Source: Corythucha ciliata
Taxonomy: Eukaryota; Arthropoda; Insecta; Hemiptera; Tingidae
Reading direction: 5' to 3'
Length of the DNA: 64,000 nt
Assembly: GCA_038030265.1 (NCBI GenBank)
Contig: CM075942.1
Coordinates: forward strand, 38,220,751-38,284,750
Below, one piece after another: positions 45,794-55,664 of this stretch. Every line of letters starts with the position of its first letter. The stretch's first letter is position 1. The position numbers were made by a program, and so were the translations under genes. Under the pieces are notes generated by a model. The model saw nothing but the letters and a program-made list of their open reading frames with translations. It ran no database searches and was not told where the DNA came from.

Positions 45794-47042
45794 TTAATGT
45801 AAAAGAGGTTGGAAATAAGTATTGACCAATATTTGCCGGGTACGGTCATTTTTTCTATTATCCAGAGTAGAAACTGGCACTTCATGGTCATCATGTTCGA
45901 TGTAGGTTATATCGTACTCCGGGAGAGGGCTTCTCATATCAATAGCAAGATTGTGGAGGACAGAAGTAGCAACTATAACCCGTAAACTTCTAGCCAAATT
46001 CGTTCTCAACCCAATTGATAATATAGGAAAACGCTTTTTCCATACACCATACTGCCTTTCGACGACATTCCTCGTTCGAATTTGCGATTCATTGTAAAGG
46101 TTTTCTGCGGCATTTTGAGGACTGGAGAAAGGTGTTACAAGATAATTCCTGTTCTCGTAGCCCGCATCAGCTACAATCAAGCTGTTGCCAAATTCCCCTG
46201 ATTCAAGTCTATTCATAATCTTTGAAATATTAAAAACGGTTTGGTCATGGCTGGACCCTGGCCATCTGGCTACGATGTCCAAGATCTTTAAATTGGATGC
46301 CGAAATAGTTTGGACGTTTATAGAAAAGAAGTTTTTTCTGTTTCTAAAAACTTCTGCACTGTCACACCCTGAAATAGATGATGGAAAAATCCAACTATAG
46401 TCAAAAGGAAACTGCAACTGCCTACATCATATACAAATTACCAATACCACTAAGCTTCACATGCGTACAGTCCATCGCTCCAATAACCCTAGGAAACGAT
46501 GCGATTTTATAGAATATTTTCTTCGCTGTGGCAATCTCATCTTGGGATCGAGGCATGTAAATAACCGCATCTCTTAGGCCTGCAATAGCATCTGTGACCA
46601 ACCCGATAAAATCAACGGCCGAGGTTTTGCTGATCCCTATAAAATCCGCCATGGACAATGTATCGGACCCAGTAGCGTAGAACCGTAATGATAACAGAAG
46701 ACGATTCATGCTGGATACGGCATGGTTTCTGAAATAAATTAAGAAATAAACGTCAAGTATAGAACACTCGCTGATGGATATATTCTATAAATGTACATAA
46801 GCAATAAAAATAAGTCCTAACCTATTCGACGGGGATTTTATTTTATCCTCAATTCGGTCATGGACGGACTTAACAGAGTTCTTGTCGAGCCGGAACCTGC
46901 GTAAAAACTCCCAATCGTCCAAAATATCGAAATAATTCGTCCGGTCACGGAAGATGCGGGGCCGAGGTAGAGGCCGACCGTACCCTACTAGCCGGCTTAA
47001 CTCTTCCAATTCTTCCATCTCTGCTAAATCACGGTCCAGCAT
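45794..47042 (-). CDS. Harbinger (HARBI1-like) transposase of Harbinger-2, intact
   Basis: Exons 47042..46822, 46728..46442 and 46368..45794 join in phase over GT-AG introns of 93 and 73 bp and give 360 residues, close to the roughly 350 of HARBI1. It would catalyse cut-and-paste of the element. Residues 1-74 begin MLDRDLAEMEELEEL and include a helical N-terminal region; 81-130 carry LLLSLRFYATGSDTLSMADF, the helix-turn-helix part. The DDE_Tnp_4 domain has Asp160 in GAMDCTHV, Asp211 in ARWPGSSHDQTVF, Asp237 in VADAGYENR and Glu273 in TRNVVERQYGVWKKRFP; the last two are 35 residues apart. All key residues are present and there is no stop or frameshift, in contrast with Harbinger-1. Start choice: the first Met of an open frame just inside the element end, fitting the family. 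Confidence 0.9.
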
Positions 47043-47607
47043 TTCAAGTTCAATTGAAATAAACAGAATGATATCGAATAATCTTGCCCTCGAGCCAAGG
47101 TAATAATTAACTGAAGATCACAATTTCTCAATTTTATGTATAAATATTGTACTAAACGTAACCCAGAGCAGCGTTCAACTAATCGGAACTTTATCCTGCG
47201 TTTTTCTTCCGATTAAGATTAAACGCATATTGTCGACCGGGTTTTTTCATTTATCTCCTGTTTAACTCTAAGCTCCGCTTAGATATTTCTTAAACCCATG
47301 TGGTCGACCCGGGCCTAAAGCCCAAACTAGGATAATATCGAGCCCATCAAATCCTGATCATGGAGGAGTATAGAGTGTCATTGTCGCAGCAAGCGTTCTT
47401 TATTTGTAGCCATTTCCCTCAGGACGGTCGTCCACTGGAAGCGTTTTCGAGCGGCGCTACAATGAGCGTACATTCCAAAGCTTTGAATTGAATGTGACAA
47501 ACAGGAAAAAGAGCCGGGGAAGCATTATTTTTCATGAATCCGTCAAAATAAATTCGAATCGAGAGTTTAAAATAATGTTTGAAGAAACAAGGTATTGTTG
47601 AACTCAC

Positions 47608-47892
47608 AATCTATTGAAACCAAGGGGCCTCGCTGCCTCGCATTGTACTCAGCGGATGAAGAATCGACCGGATCTTCAGATTGAGAATGTTGAAGATTTC
47701 TTTGAATCACAGCATTCGTACCATTTATCAAAGGAATCTTGGAGGGCATGAAGGAGAGATTCAGTCCTCGAGTCACGAGTTCGAGCTCCTCGAGCTCATT
47801 CTGCAGAACATAATAAATTTCGACTTGACGGAACGGAACATCAGCTTCTTTGCATGTAGAGTTTATTGGGTCAAGTTCAATATATTTAATTA
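47608..47892 (-). CDS. Unidentified spliced-gene exon
   Basis: A 285-nt open segment is bounded by an acceptor TTGTTCAG (just above 47,892) and a donor GATT/GTGAGT. It encodes KYIELDPINSTCKEADVPFR, then YYVLQNELEELELVTRGL and NAVIQRNLQHSQSEDP, ending LVSID. Composition and splice sites look like a real internal exon. I do not recognise the protein and found no adjoining exon; an AAATAAAG sequence near 47,400 could instead close a short transcript. It could belong to a host gene whose introns have filled with transposons. Confidence 0.4.
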
Positions 47893-47924
47893 CTGAACAA
47901 TGAATACTCTTTCAACGACTAATC

Positions 47925-48262
47925 AAGTTGAGGGTCCAGAAGTCCAGACCCTCAACATTGAGGCCATCAGATGGCGCAGGCTTCGCCTATCATGACAGCA
48001 AACACAGCCCTGTACCCTGCTGCGGATCTCCTTAAGATGTGGCCTGTACTTGGGCCGTTGCCGGCCATTACCTGGCCTGTACCCCACCCTTGGCCCGGAA
48101 TCCCCAGCACTCAGTTCGACCCGTTAACCGCGACTGATGGCCAGCCAGTCGCGCCCGAGAGGCACCACGTGGAGGTGGGTCTTTCAGAGCTGAAGATGAT
48201 GGCTTGCGCCATGGACCGAAACCGCGCAGGGAAGGTGTCCCTGTACCCTGCATAGTAGCCAA
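47925..48262. other. GC-richer insert of unknown type
   Basis: This block is visibly richer in G and C than its surroundings and contains CTGTACCCTGC twice (about 48,010 and 48,240), bracketing most of it. Short frames exist on both strands (94 and 64 codons), rich in Pro and Ala on one strand. No family recognised. Confidence 0.35.
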
Positions 48263-48715
48263 GAATTCTGTGCGGGTGGCACACGACGCAATTTTTTAAT
48301 GTTTGACCCTTTGAAAAAAACGCACACTAATGGCCACATTTTAATTAAGTAGGTAATTTAATAAATGTAGGATTAAGAAGAGAAAAGAAGACGAGGGGTG
48401 ATATGACGGGGGTCGAGGTAACATCTGTTCAGTTCCCCAAACCCCTAGAAGGTAGAATATTGCCTGGAAAAAGGTCTTGAAACAAATCTGGGAAAAAGTC
48501 GGACATTTCTTGCTCAAGTACTTGTCTGCCCATATAGCAATATATTTCAGTGTTCAAACTTGGTTCAAATGAAGCATTTTGGTTTTTTGTTTCACTTCAG
48601 TAGAGGGATTTAAGAGAGGGGGTAATAAAAATGCTTCAAATATGTGCGAATAATTTCACACTAAGCCCCTCCATGGGCTTCAAAATGGGAATAATAAAAA
48701 ATAAATAATTCAATT

Positions 48716-49131
48716 AGAAGCATGCGTCTTATCTTTCGGAAGGCATTCGTGTCATCAGTTCAGTGTTTTCTCTGTGAGAAGTGGAATCAATTTTAAGTTT
48801 TTCTCGCTTTTTCTAGGAACAAGGTAATTTTGAAATCGCATACTTTTATGGTTTATTGTATGCTAGTTGTAGAATTAAATTAACACATTTTTAACTTCTA
48901 GATGATAGTTGAAGTGAAGGAGAGGCTCGGAGAGCTGTGGGCCCTCGTCGGAGGGTTCGACCCAAGTTCAGCCGTGGACTCGGAATTCTCCCATGATGTG
49001 CCTCAGCTTTCAAAATTACCTTGTTCGTAGAAAAAGCAAAAAAAAACTTGAAATTTATTCCACTTCTCACCGAGAAAACACTGAACTGATAACACGAATG
49101 CCTTCCGAAAGATAGAGACGCACGCTTCTAA
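48716..49131. mobile_element. Foldback element H, copy 2 (inverted core)
   Basis: Matches 43,191-43,600. Arms read AGAAGCATGCGTCTTATCTT and GAAGGCATTCGTGTCATCAG with complements at the other end. The core (GAGCTGTGGGCCCTCGTCGG and AACTTCTAGATGATAGTTGA) runs opposite to copy 1. Outer arms seen in copy 1 are missing here. Confidence 0.8.
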
Positions 49132-49139
49132 TTTCTTGA

Positions 49140-49389
49140 ACTATAGTCGGATCGGTGAAAGAATGTGCATGAAATTACCCTCTCTCTTTTTCCTAAACCC
49201 ACATGAATTACCGTTACCACACCATCACCTGAGAGGAGCATCTCCTATTTTATCGGTAAAACTCTCTGTTATTGGTTGCAGTTGTTTTATAATAAGAGGA
49301 GAAGTATAAAGAACCACGTTACGAGAGGGAAAAAGTGGGCTTATGGCCTCCCACCACTCATGCACATTCTTTCGCCGATCCGACTATAG
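49140..49389. mobile_element. MITE, about 250 bp
   Basis: Ends pair as CTATAGTCGGATCGGTGAAA and CTATAGTCGGATCGGCGAAA (reversed), continuing through GAATGTGCATGA and a TTTTTCC block. It lies directly beside foldback copy 2. No coding content. Confidence 0.8.
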
Positions 49390-49466
49390 CATTCAACCAA
49401 ATTAACCTAAATCTTCACTTTTAATGTTTTTAACTACTTTGAACACCAGCTACAGTGGAAGACAGG

Positions 49467-49495
49467 ATAGAAAAGTCTCCGTGTGTACAGGGCTT
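49467..49495 (-). repeat. Solo terminus of the 2,998-3,978 element family
   Basis: AAAGTCTCCGTGTGTACAGG and GGCTTTA match the ends of the element at 2,998-3,978. No partner end was found within the next kilobase. Confidence 0.55.
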
Positions 49496-49499
49496 TAAC

Positions 49500-50599
49500 A
49501 CTCTGCCCATTCCTACACAAGCAACCCTATAACTAGACGTACTATTGATTTCAATATCCTTGTGAAATTGATTCATTCCCACACGTCATATAGGTACGTG
49601 CTTATTATGAAAGGAGGGATGAATTCATCTCGAAAATACCACTTGTATGCATTGTTGAGGCACAGATAAGAAAATTGGTTTTTATCATTTATCTCTCACT
49701 TCCCAACCCAACGGCTTCAAGTCCTATGAAACCACCATTGTATGTGTTTGTGCCAAAGAGAAATTCAAATGTTCGATGATGTAGAAAGAATAGCCTTCTC
49801 TTTCCCTCTCCCATAACTCTGACTCATTCCTATTTTTATTATTTGCCAGGCTTCCACTACCATGCTTTTCATTTTGACGAAATAAAAGTGAGGGGAAATG
49901 TCTGTTTTGAACTTTTGAAGTGTTTGTAAGGTTTTAATGTAGGTACCTACTTTCCGTTAAGTAAACTGGTCCTTACCTCAATCGAATTTACTCAGTAATA
50001 CTTGAAATTCTCTCACTAGGAAATAAGAATCGTTATTCCCTAGAGGGAAATAAAGCACGATTATCAACCGTCAGACCTTGAGTAAGTTTTTTGTTCCACA
50101 ATATTTGAAATTCGCCCGCTGGGAGAGCCATGAGCGGGCGGGCGGTATGAGTAAGGTAACTATACAACCGAGTGAGCCCATCCGGCATTTTGGGGTAGGT
50201 AAAGTTGATATTTAGTGGGTAGGTGGGGTGCATGGAATTGGAAGTACTATGGAGTGGTCGACTGTGTCCCACCAGGCTTTATTAAATTTATGTTAATTTT
50301 ATCTACCCCAATATGGCCGTGAGCTCACCTGGTAGTATACGTTCTCTAGATATGAGGTTCATTCCGCCCGCCGGGCGTAAAGAAAAATATCAGCCCGCTG
50401 CGTTTTTTTTTTTAGGTATGTTGTTGTTGTTTTTTTAAATTGTTCTTCCTAATTTGTTTTTAAATAGCACATTAGCAATAAAAACCCAAAAATAAGTACT
50501 TTAAATTACGCTGAGAGGTGATTAAAGTTCTATCTGTATCAGCTACGTCATCCTTCCATTCGCTGGCTAGATTGCGTGTTCACTTCAGTTTACTAAGCA
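49500..50599. other. Non-coding stretch
   Basis: One 79-codon minus-strand frame at 50,033-50,272 without resemblance. T-runs near 50,405. Nothing else seen. Confidence 0.45.
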
Positions 50600-50823
50600 A
50601 ACCATATGCTATGCGTCTGTGGGGTCTGTGCATCCTATCAAAATGCTTCATTTTTCGAAGGAATTAATTTTATTATTTGCATAAACGACTCCCCCATAAA
50701 CACACTTCCATCGAATCGACATCGAATCAACGTCGATAGACGTTTTTTCGTTGAAGAGGATAGTTCATCGTAGAATTGACGTCGATTTTGCCTCGGCACC
50801 GTAATGTTGATATATCAGCCATG

Positions 50824-51000
50824 ATACGATATCGGTGCAACGATGAGCTATCGATGTGTTTTATTCGACGTAAAATATTCGTTGAAATCAAATCGATGCA
50901 AATACGTTGTTTCATCGATCAAGATGCGACATCGATGTGACGTTGAGCTGTAGGCGTGTTTTATTCTACGTAGAATCGACATAGAATCTACGTTGAAGTC
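50824..51000 (+). repeat. Tandem pair, unit about 107 bp
   Basis: Two similar passages 107 bp apart: GATACGATATCGGTGCAACG and GATGCGACATCGATGTGACG, each followed by GAGCT...GTGTTTTATTC.ACGTA. Similarity is moderate. Confidence 0.5.
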
Positions 51001-51383
51001 ACTAACTATTGTTCCGACAGCTGTAGCCTGTCAGAAAAAGTACATTTCATTTATGTGACCGCATCCACTCAAACTTGAACATAATTTTGAATGGAATCAA
51101 TAAATTTTAAATACAATTTAGGCCGTGGTAAAAACCCCACACTCCTGGGTTCCGTTAAACAAATCGTGACATAATTGCACCAGCTACTCGACATTTCTTA
51201 AAAACATTGCTAAAATAGATCCTAGATTGATTTTAATGTTTTATGCGAGCAATGGTCTTGTAGAAGAACCCTCTTCAAGAAAATCCAAATTTTGAAAAAT
51301 AATGTACAAGTTCCCTGTACTATATTGAGCTTCCTAAAACTAATGTTTTTTAGATTACGTAAATTGCCAGATCGGTTACAATA

Positions 51384-51450
51384 GCTCAAAGTGTTAGTGG
51401 TATAGCACATAATATATACCAACGCAAAGTGTCTGGGTTCGAATCCCCAA
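51384..51450 (+). other. tRNA-like sequence (SINE head remnant)
   Basis: TTAGTGGTATAGCAC resembles an A box and GGGTTCGAATCCCC is a near-perfect B box about 40 nt downstream. The arms do not make a complete cloverleaf, so this is a tRNA-derived relic rather than a working tRNA gene. Confidence 0.5.
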
Positions 51451-51666
51451 TACATATTTATTCATTTCATTTGATTCGTTCACTTTTCGACCTATCGACG
51501 TTGAATCAACGTAGAATCGCGGGACATTTTTGACGCGATGTCGACTCGATTTTTGATCGATCATCGACTCGATAAATGACGTTGATTCGATGTCGATTCG
51601 ATGGAAGTGTGTTTATGGGGTCTACAGATACATAGCACATAGCTTCTGAACGGGGCTTTAAAGACT

Positions 51667-51720
<54 letters not shown>

Positions 51721-51938
51721 GGCGCCGACTGCTGTGGTCATTCGCCTTGATCCCATTTTGTCTTTGCATTCATTTAAACATTATGGCATTATGGCTTTGC
51801 ATAGTTGAATTGAAGTCAATCATCACATCTCATTGATCACATTTCACTAATCTAATATCACAGTGGTTTTCTAATCACACTTAGGTTATCACAGCAGGTT
51901 GAAAATCTCGACGCTTCGAAGGAAATTCAGTAAGTTTT

Positions 51939-52907
51939 TTAAATCGGGTAGTTAATTTTTCTTAGTATATCTTTTAATTTTTTATTTTTTAGGTAGTGAC
52001 CCCTCTCGACCGCGAAGATAGGGCAGATGTCGACGGCATGCTCCAGGGATGCTGGAAGGCCGCAGTCTGTGCAGTTTGGCATCATTCTCCGGGTGTAATA
52101 GCATGCCTGAGTTATTCTCGTACGGCCAATTCGAATGCGGGTAAGCATAATATTTTCCTTCCGTGTTAGTTCCGGGTGATCGTATGTCCCTTTTACATCC
52201 AATTTGATCGTACTCAGGTTTGTGCTTGTAGCGTTCCACTGCATTTGCCAGTTACTCCAGATGGCTTCCTCCAACTTTCGCTGCTCATCCACGAGCGGAA
52301 GCAGGGTCTCGCAGGTCACTGGGAGTTCCGTCGCTCTTTTGGCGATGTAATCAGCTCTCTCATTCCCGTTTATACCGCAGTGTCCCGGTACCCAGGTAAG
52401 AACAACGTTATTTCTCAATCTACTGTACTCCTCTCTTATCCTTTCCGTCATTTGATCTCTGGTTGAGCCCTGCATAAGTGAGAGAATCAGAGATTTTGAG
52501 TCGGTGCAAATAATACAGTTTTTATTGAGGTCGGAGGACATTCTGAGCGCATAAAGTACGGCGTACTGCTCCGCTGTATAGACAGACGCATGATCTGGTA
52601 ACCTCCATGAGTATTCATTGTCTGGTGATTTGAACACGGCACATGCAACGCCAGTCGAAGTTTTGGACCCATCAGTATAAAATTTCTCATAGTTTGCATA
52701 TTTACTTAACATTTCCCTGCAGAAGACACTGTATTCTTCGACTGAGGTTCGCTCTTTGATTTTATGCATGAGGCTGCAATCTATGCGTATTTTTAGTTCT
52801 GACCACGGGCTCTTCGTTAGTTTCAGTGGAAGGACAGGCCCCACACTAGATCCAACGCTATTCATTATGGCATTTGCCCTAACTCCCATATGGCGCGTCC
52901 TGGACGG
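51939..52907 (-). pseudogene. ORF2 C-terminal part: RNase H domain
   Basis: The separated 3' part of ORF2. It would remove RNA from RNA-DNA hybrids during target-primed reverse transcription. Catalytic motifs are intact: YTDGSKTSTGVACAVF, TAEQYAVLYAL, CTDSKSLILSL and WVPGHCGINGNERADYIAK. A cysteine/histidine cluster near the end (CTDCGLPASLEHAVDICP) is usual for this group. The frame is open upstream of the first Met (in-frame codons reach the insertion boundary near 52,905), so it was once continuous with the reverse transcriptase. It lacks a promoter or start of its own and is not expected to be made alone. Confidence 0.88.
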
Positions 52908-53187
52908 GAGCCTCGATGGTGTAATGGATACAATGCTCGCTTCGCAACCCAGCGGGCCTGGGTTCGAATCCAGCCATTGCCCATTACACTATAAGGCTGC
53001 GGCGAGCTGTGACACGGCACACTCGGCTTCGTGTGGGCGTTCCCGGCGATGTGCGTTCAACAAACCGCGCACCGACCGAAACGCCCACGTAGTACGGGTG
53101 TGAAGTGCACAGTTAGATCTGGGTATGGCGTAGGAGCCCAAGTGAGGCTTAGGCGTCTGCCGGGTTCAAAGCCCGGCACCCCCGACA
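52905..53187 (+). mobile_element. tRNA-like (SINE) insertion in ORF2, two tRNA-like units
   Basis: Plus-strand unit 1 (about 52,914-52,986) has an A-box-like TGGTGTAATGGATACAATG and the B box GGGTTCGAATCC. Unit 2 (about 53,118-53,187) has TGGCGTAGGAGCC and a perfect T-arm CCGGGTTCAAAGCCCGG followed by CACCCCCGACA. About 130 bp of GC-rich sequence separates them. Both units point the same way, opposite to ORF2. Neither folds as a complete tRNA by eye. Two tRNA-related units in one insertion resembles dimeric SINEs known from insects, but it could be two independent events. Confidence 0.6.
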
Positions 53188-55647
53188 TGTCTTGCGGGCT
53201 GATCCGTATATTGTGGCTCCATAGTCCAATCTACTACACAGAAGCGTCTCAAAGATTCTATCTAGCATTTTTCTATCGCTTCCCCAGCTGTGCCTTGATA
53301 CTATCCGCAATATTCTAAGAGCCTTTTGTGACTTATTCAACAAATATTGAACATGCTCCTTCCATCGAAGCTGCTCATCAAAAATAATTCCGAGGTATTT
53401 CACTGACGGGCGATATGGTATTGCGGTCCCGTACAACGTTAGCGGAATATGGGGATGGGCCTTACGGAGTCGGCAAAAGTGCACAGCGTTTGTCTTCTGC
53501 ACCGAAAATTCCAATCCGATATTTCTGCCCTTCTCCACCAATTCATTTATACCCAGCTGCAGTTCTATGGGCACCTCATCTCTCTCGTGCGCCAAAAGCA
53601 TAACTATGTCATCCGCGTATGCCACGACTTCAATTCTCGGGGTCGCCAGACATACCAGCTGGTTGATCCCTACTATGAAGAGGGTAGGACTCAACACGGA
53701 TCCTTGAGGGATACCTTTTCGAATCGGAACTGTATCAGATACAATCTGCCCAATTCTGACACGTAATTTCCTGCTTGTGAGGAATGACTCGATGAAGAGC
53801 AAGAGGCGTCCCTGTATTCCCCATCGTCGAAGTTGAGCCAGTATTGCGCTGGGATCTATGCTGTCAAATGCCTTCTTGATGTCGAAGAACACGGCTGTTA
53901 CATGTCTTCTGTCCAAAAAAGCATCCTGGATGTAAGCCTCTAGATAAGTAAGTTGGTCTGTGGTGGACCTATTCGCTCTGAACCCTGCCTGGGTTCCCGT
54001 TAGTCTTTGTTTGCTCTCGAGTTCCCGAAGAAGTCTTTTACTTATTATTCTTTCTAGAAGCTTTCCTAGGCAACTTGTCAACGATATTGGGCGATAGCTG
54101 GAGGGTTTATGAGGGTCTTTTCCAGGTTTCAGAAGCGGCATTACCTCAGCAACCTTCCATTCTGCCGGGTACGTGGCTGTGCTCCACACAGAGTTGAGAA
54201 TCTCCAACAGACGAGGATGCTGCTCAGTAGGGATGTTCTTTAAAAACGCATTTGGTATATCGTCTGGGCCGGGGGCAGTGTTCCTTATGGCTTTCAGGGC
54301 CTCATTCAGTTCCTCTTGAGTGATAGGAGCATTATACAGTTCCTCGACGACGGGGACTTCTATCTGATCGATGCCACTTTCTTGCATCACACTGCTGCCT
54401 GAGACGATCTCAGAGTTATGGTTTTCAGGATCAGAAGACTGTTCCTCCGGACTTGTAAAGTGATTAGCAAGAATGTTAGCTACCTGGAAGGGATCGGTTT
54501 CGGTACCTCCATCTGCGAGTAACACTGGAGGAGCTTTACTTGACTGTCTACCTTGAAGACTCTTCAACTTCCACCAGACCTCCTTAGGGGCGGCATTAGA
54601 GCTGATTGTGGAAACGTATTGTTCCCAGGATGCCTTCTTGGCAGCCAGTTTGACCAGCCTTTCTTTCGCTCTCAATATTTTAAAAGCTGCCAAATTTTGC
54701 TCGGTGGGGTGTCGCCTGAATATATTAAAAGCTCTTTTCTTATTTTCAATTGCCTCCCTACATTGCCTGTTCCACCAGGGGACCATTTGCCGTTTGTGGC
54801 GCGACGGTCTTGTTCTTGGAATAGAATTTCTGGCTGCCGTTAGCAGACTTGTCGTGCATTGTTGTACATCTCTTATCACATCTCCCGTAGCGGCTGGGAG
54901 TTTAACGTTTTGCCGATAGGCGTCCCAATCCGCTTGTTCTATTTTCCATTTTGGTGGCACCGAGATCTCGACTTGGTAGAAAGGCAAATTTATGACGATC
55001 GGAAAGTGGTCGGATAGAAGTAAGCTATCCAGAACCCTCCATTCTATGCCAAGGGCCAAACTAAGAGAACAGATACTAAGATCAATAGCACTGAATCTTC
55101 CGCTGGCGGAGATGAAATGTGTTGGCGACCCGTCATTCAAAATTGTTAGGCCCCTGGTGTTTACAATATCCGCGATTTCCTCTCCTTTAGATCCCGTTGT
55201 TTCTGAGCCCCACGCGCTATTGTGGACATTGAAGTCACCTAATAGCAGCACTGGACGAGGGAGCTGGTCGATAAGGTTTTCGACTTCCTCTTTGGCCCAT
55301 CTTTGATCTGGCAGGTAGAGCGAGCATATAGTAACATCGTATGGAACCCTTAGCCTGACTGCCACTGCTTGTAACGAAGTCACACAGTTTATTTTGATGT
55401 AGTGAAAGTCTGATCGAATGAAAATCGCGACGCCTCCATGTCGTCTTCCACCGATCTCGGGTGTTAATGATTTCGCAATGACATCGTATCCCTGCAATGT
55501 ATACTCGTCTTTTGCGTGCAGGTGAGTCTCCTGCAGGGCAATAACGAAAGGCATCCAGTTTTCAATTAAGTTTTTAAGCTCATCGGAGTGATGTCGTAGT
55601 CCTCTAAGGTTCCACTGCAATATTCCGAATTCTTTTTCTTGTTCCAT
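53149..55647 (-). pseudogene. ORF2 N-terminal part: endonuclease and reverse transcriptase
   Basis: Begins MEQEKEFGILQWNLRGLRHH. Residues 1-225 are an APE-type endonuclease with LQETHL, LLGDFNVHNSAWGS and LLSDHFPI, which nicks the target DNA. Residues about 430-760 are the reverse transcriptase with LKPGKDPHKPSSYRPISLTS, GTQAGFRANRSTTDQL, FFDIKKAFDSID, GIPQGSVLSPTLF and the active site AYADDIVML near residue 676. The frame runs to YGSARKT at about 53,186 and then reads into the tRNA-like insertion (last dozen residues are not retroelement). The thumb segment expected before RNase H, roughly a hundred residues, is absent. Start 17 bp below the ORF1 stop, a normal spacing. No internal stop. Confidence 0.92.
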
Positions 55648-55664
55648 TCTTCGTTGTTATTCGT

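Larger units (their letters stand above)
43770..47315. mobile_element. Harbinger-2: PIF/Harbinger DNA transposon, 3.5 kb, Myb/SANT type, possibly autonomous
   Basis: TAA directly borders both ends (43,767-43,769 and 47,316-47,318), a correct 3-bp target duplication. The termini read GGGTTGGGTCGACAAT and, reversed, GGCCCGGGTCGACCAC, with TTTAG and TTAGCGGAG-like blocks further in. Inside are a plus-strand Myb/SANT-like gene and a minus-strand transposase, convergent with stops 19 bp apart. Both read through without nonsense codons in my splice models. A third relative of the terminus stands alone at 59,028-59,105. Confidence 0.88.
50692..51620. mobile_element. Nested element, 929 bp, with perfect 43-bp inverted repeats
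   Basis: Arms 50,692-50,734 and 51,578-51,620 are identical inverted copies of 43 bp beginning CCCCATAAACACACTTCCAT and ending GAATCAACGTC. The interior is packed with GTCGATTCGATG-like palindromic pieces, a two-unit tandem repeat of about 107 bp starting at 50,824 and 50,931, a stretch shared with the MITE at 32,424-32,874, and a tRNA-like head. No transposase. It lies inside a family E MITE and beside the poly(A) end of the I-clade retrotransposon. Confidence 0.8.
50600..51660. mobile_element. MITE family E, copy 3, split by a nested element
   Basis: Left part: GCTATGCGTCTGTGGGGTCT, CATCCTATCAAAATGCTTCA and TTTTTCGAAGGAA. Right part: ACATAGCACATAGCTTCTGA and ACGGGGCTTTA. Together they form one family E copy in the orientation opposite to 6,296-6,432, interrupted by the 929-bp element at 50,692-51,620. 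The left outer end is diverged. Confidence 0.7.

Noticed and set aside
51506..51769. 87-codon minus-strand frame with a lysine run
   Set aside because: The lysines come from the poly(A) tail of the I-clade retrotransposon.
52914..52986. Functional tRNA gene
   Set aside because: A and B boxes are present, but the anticodon stem does not pair and the unit lies in an insertion within a retrotransposon with a second tRNA-like unit; a SINE fits better.
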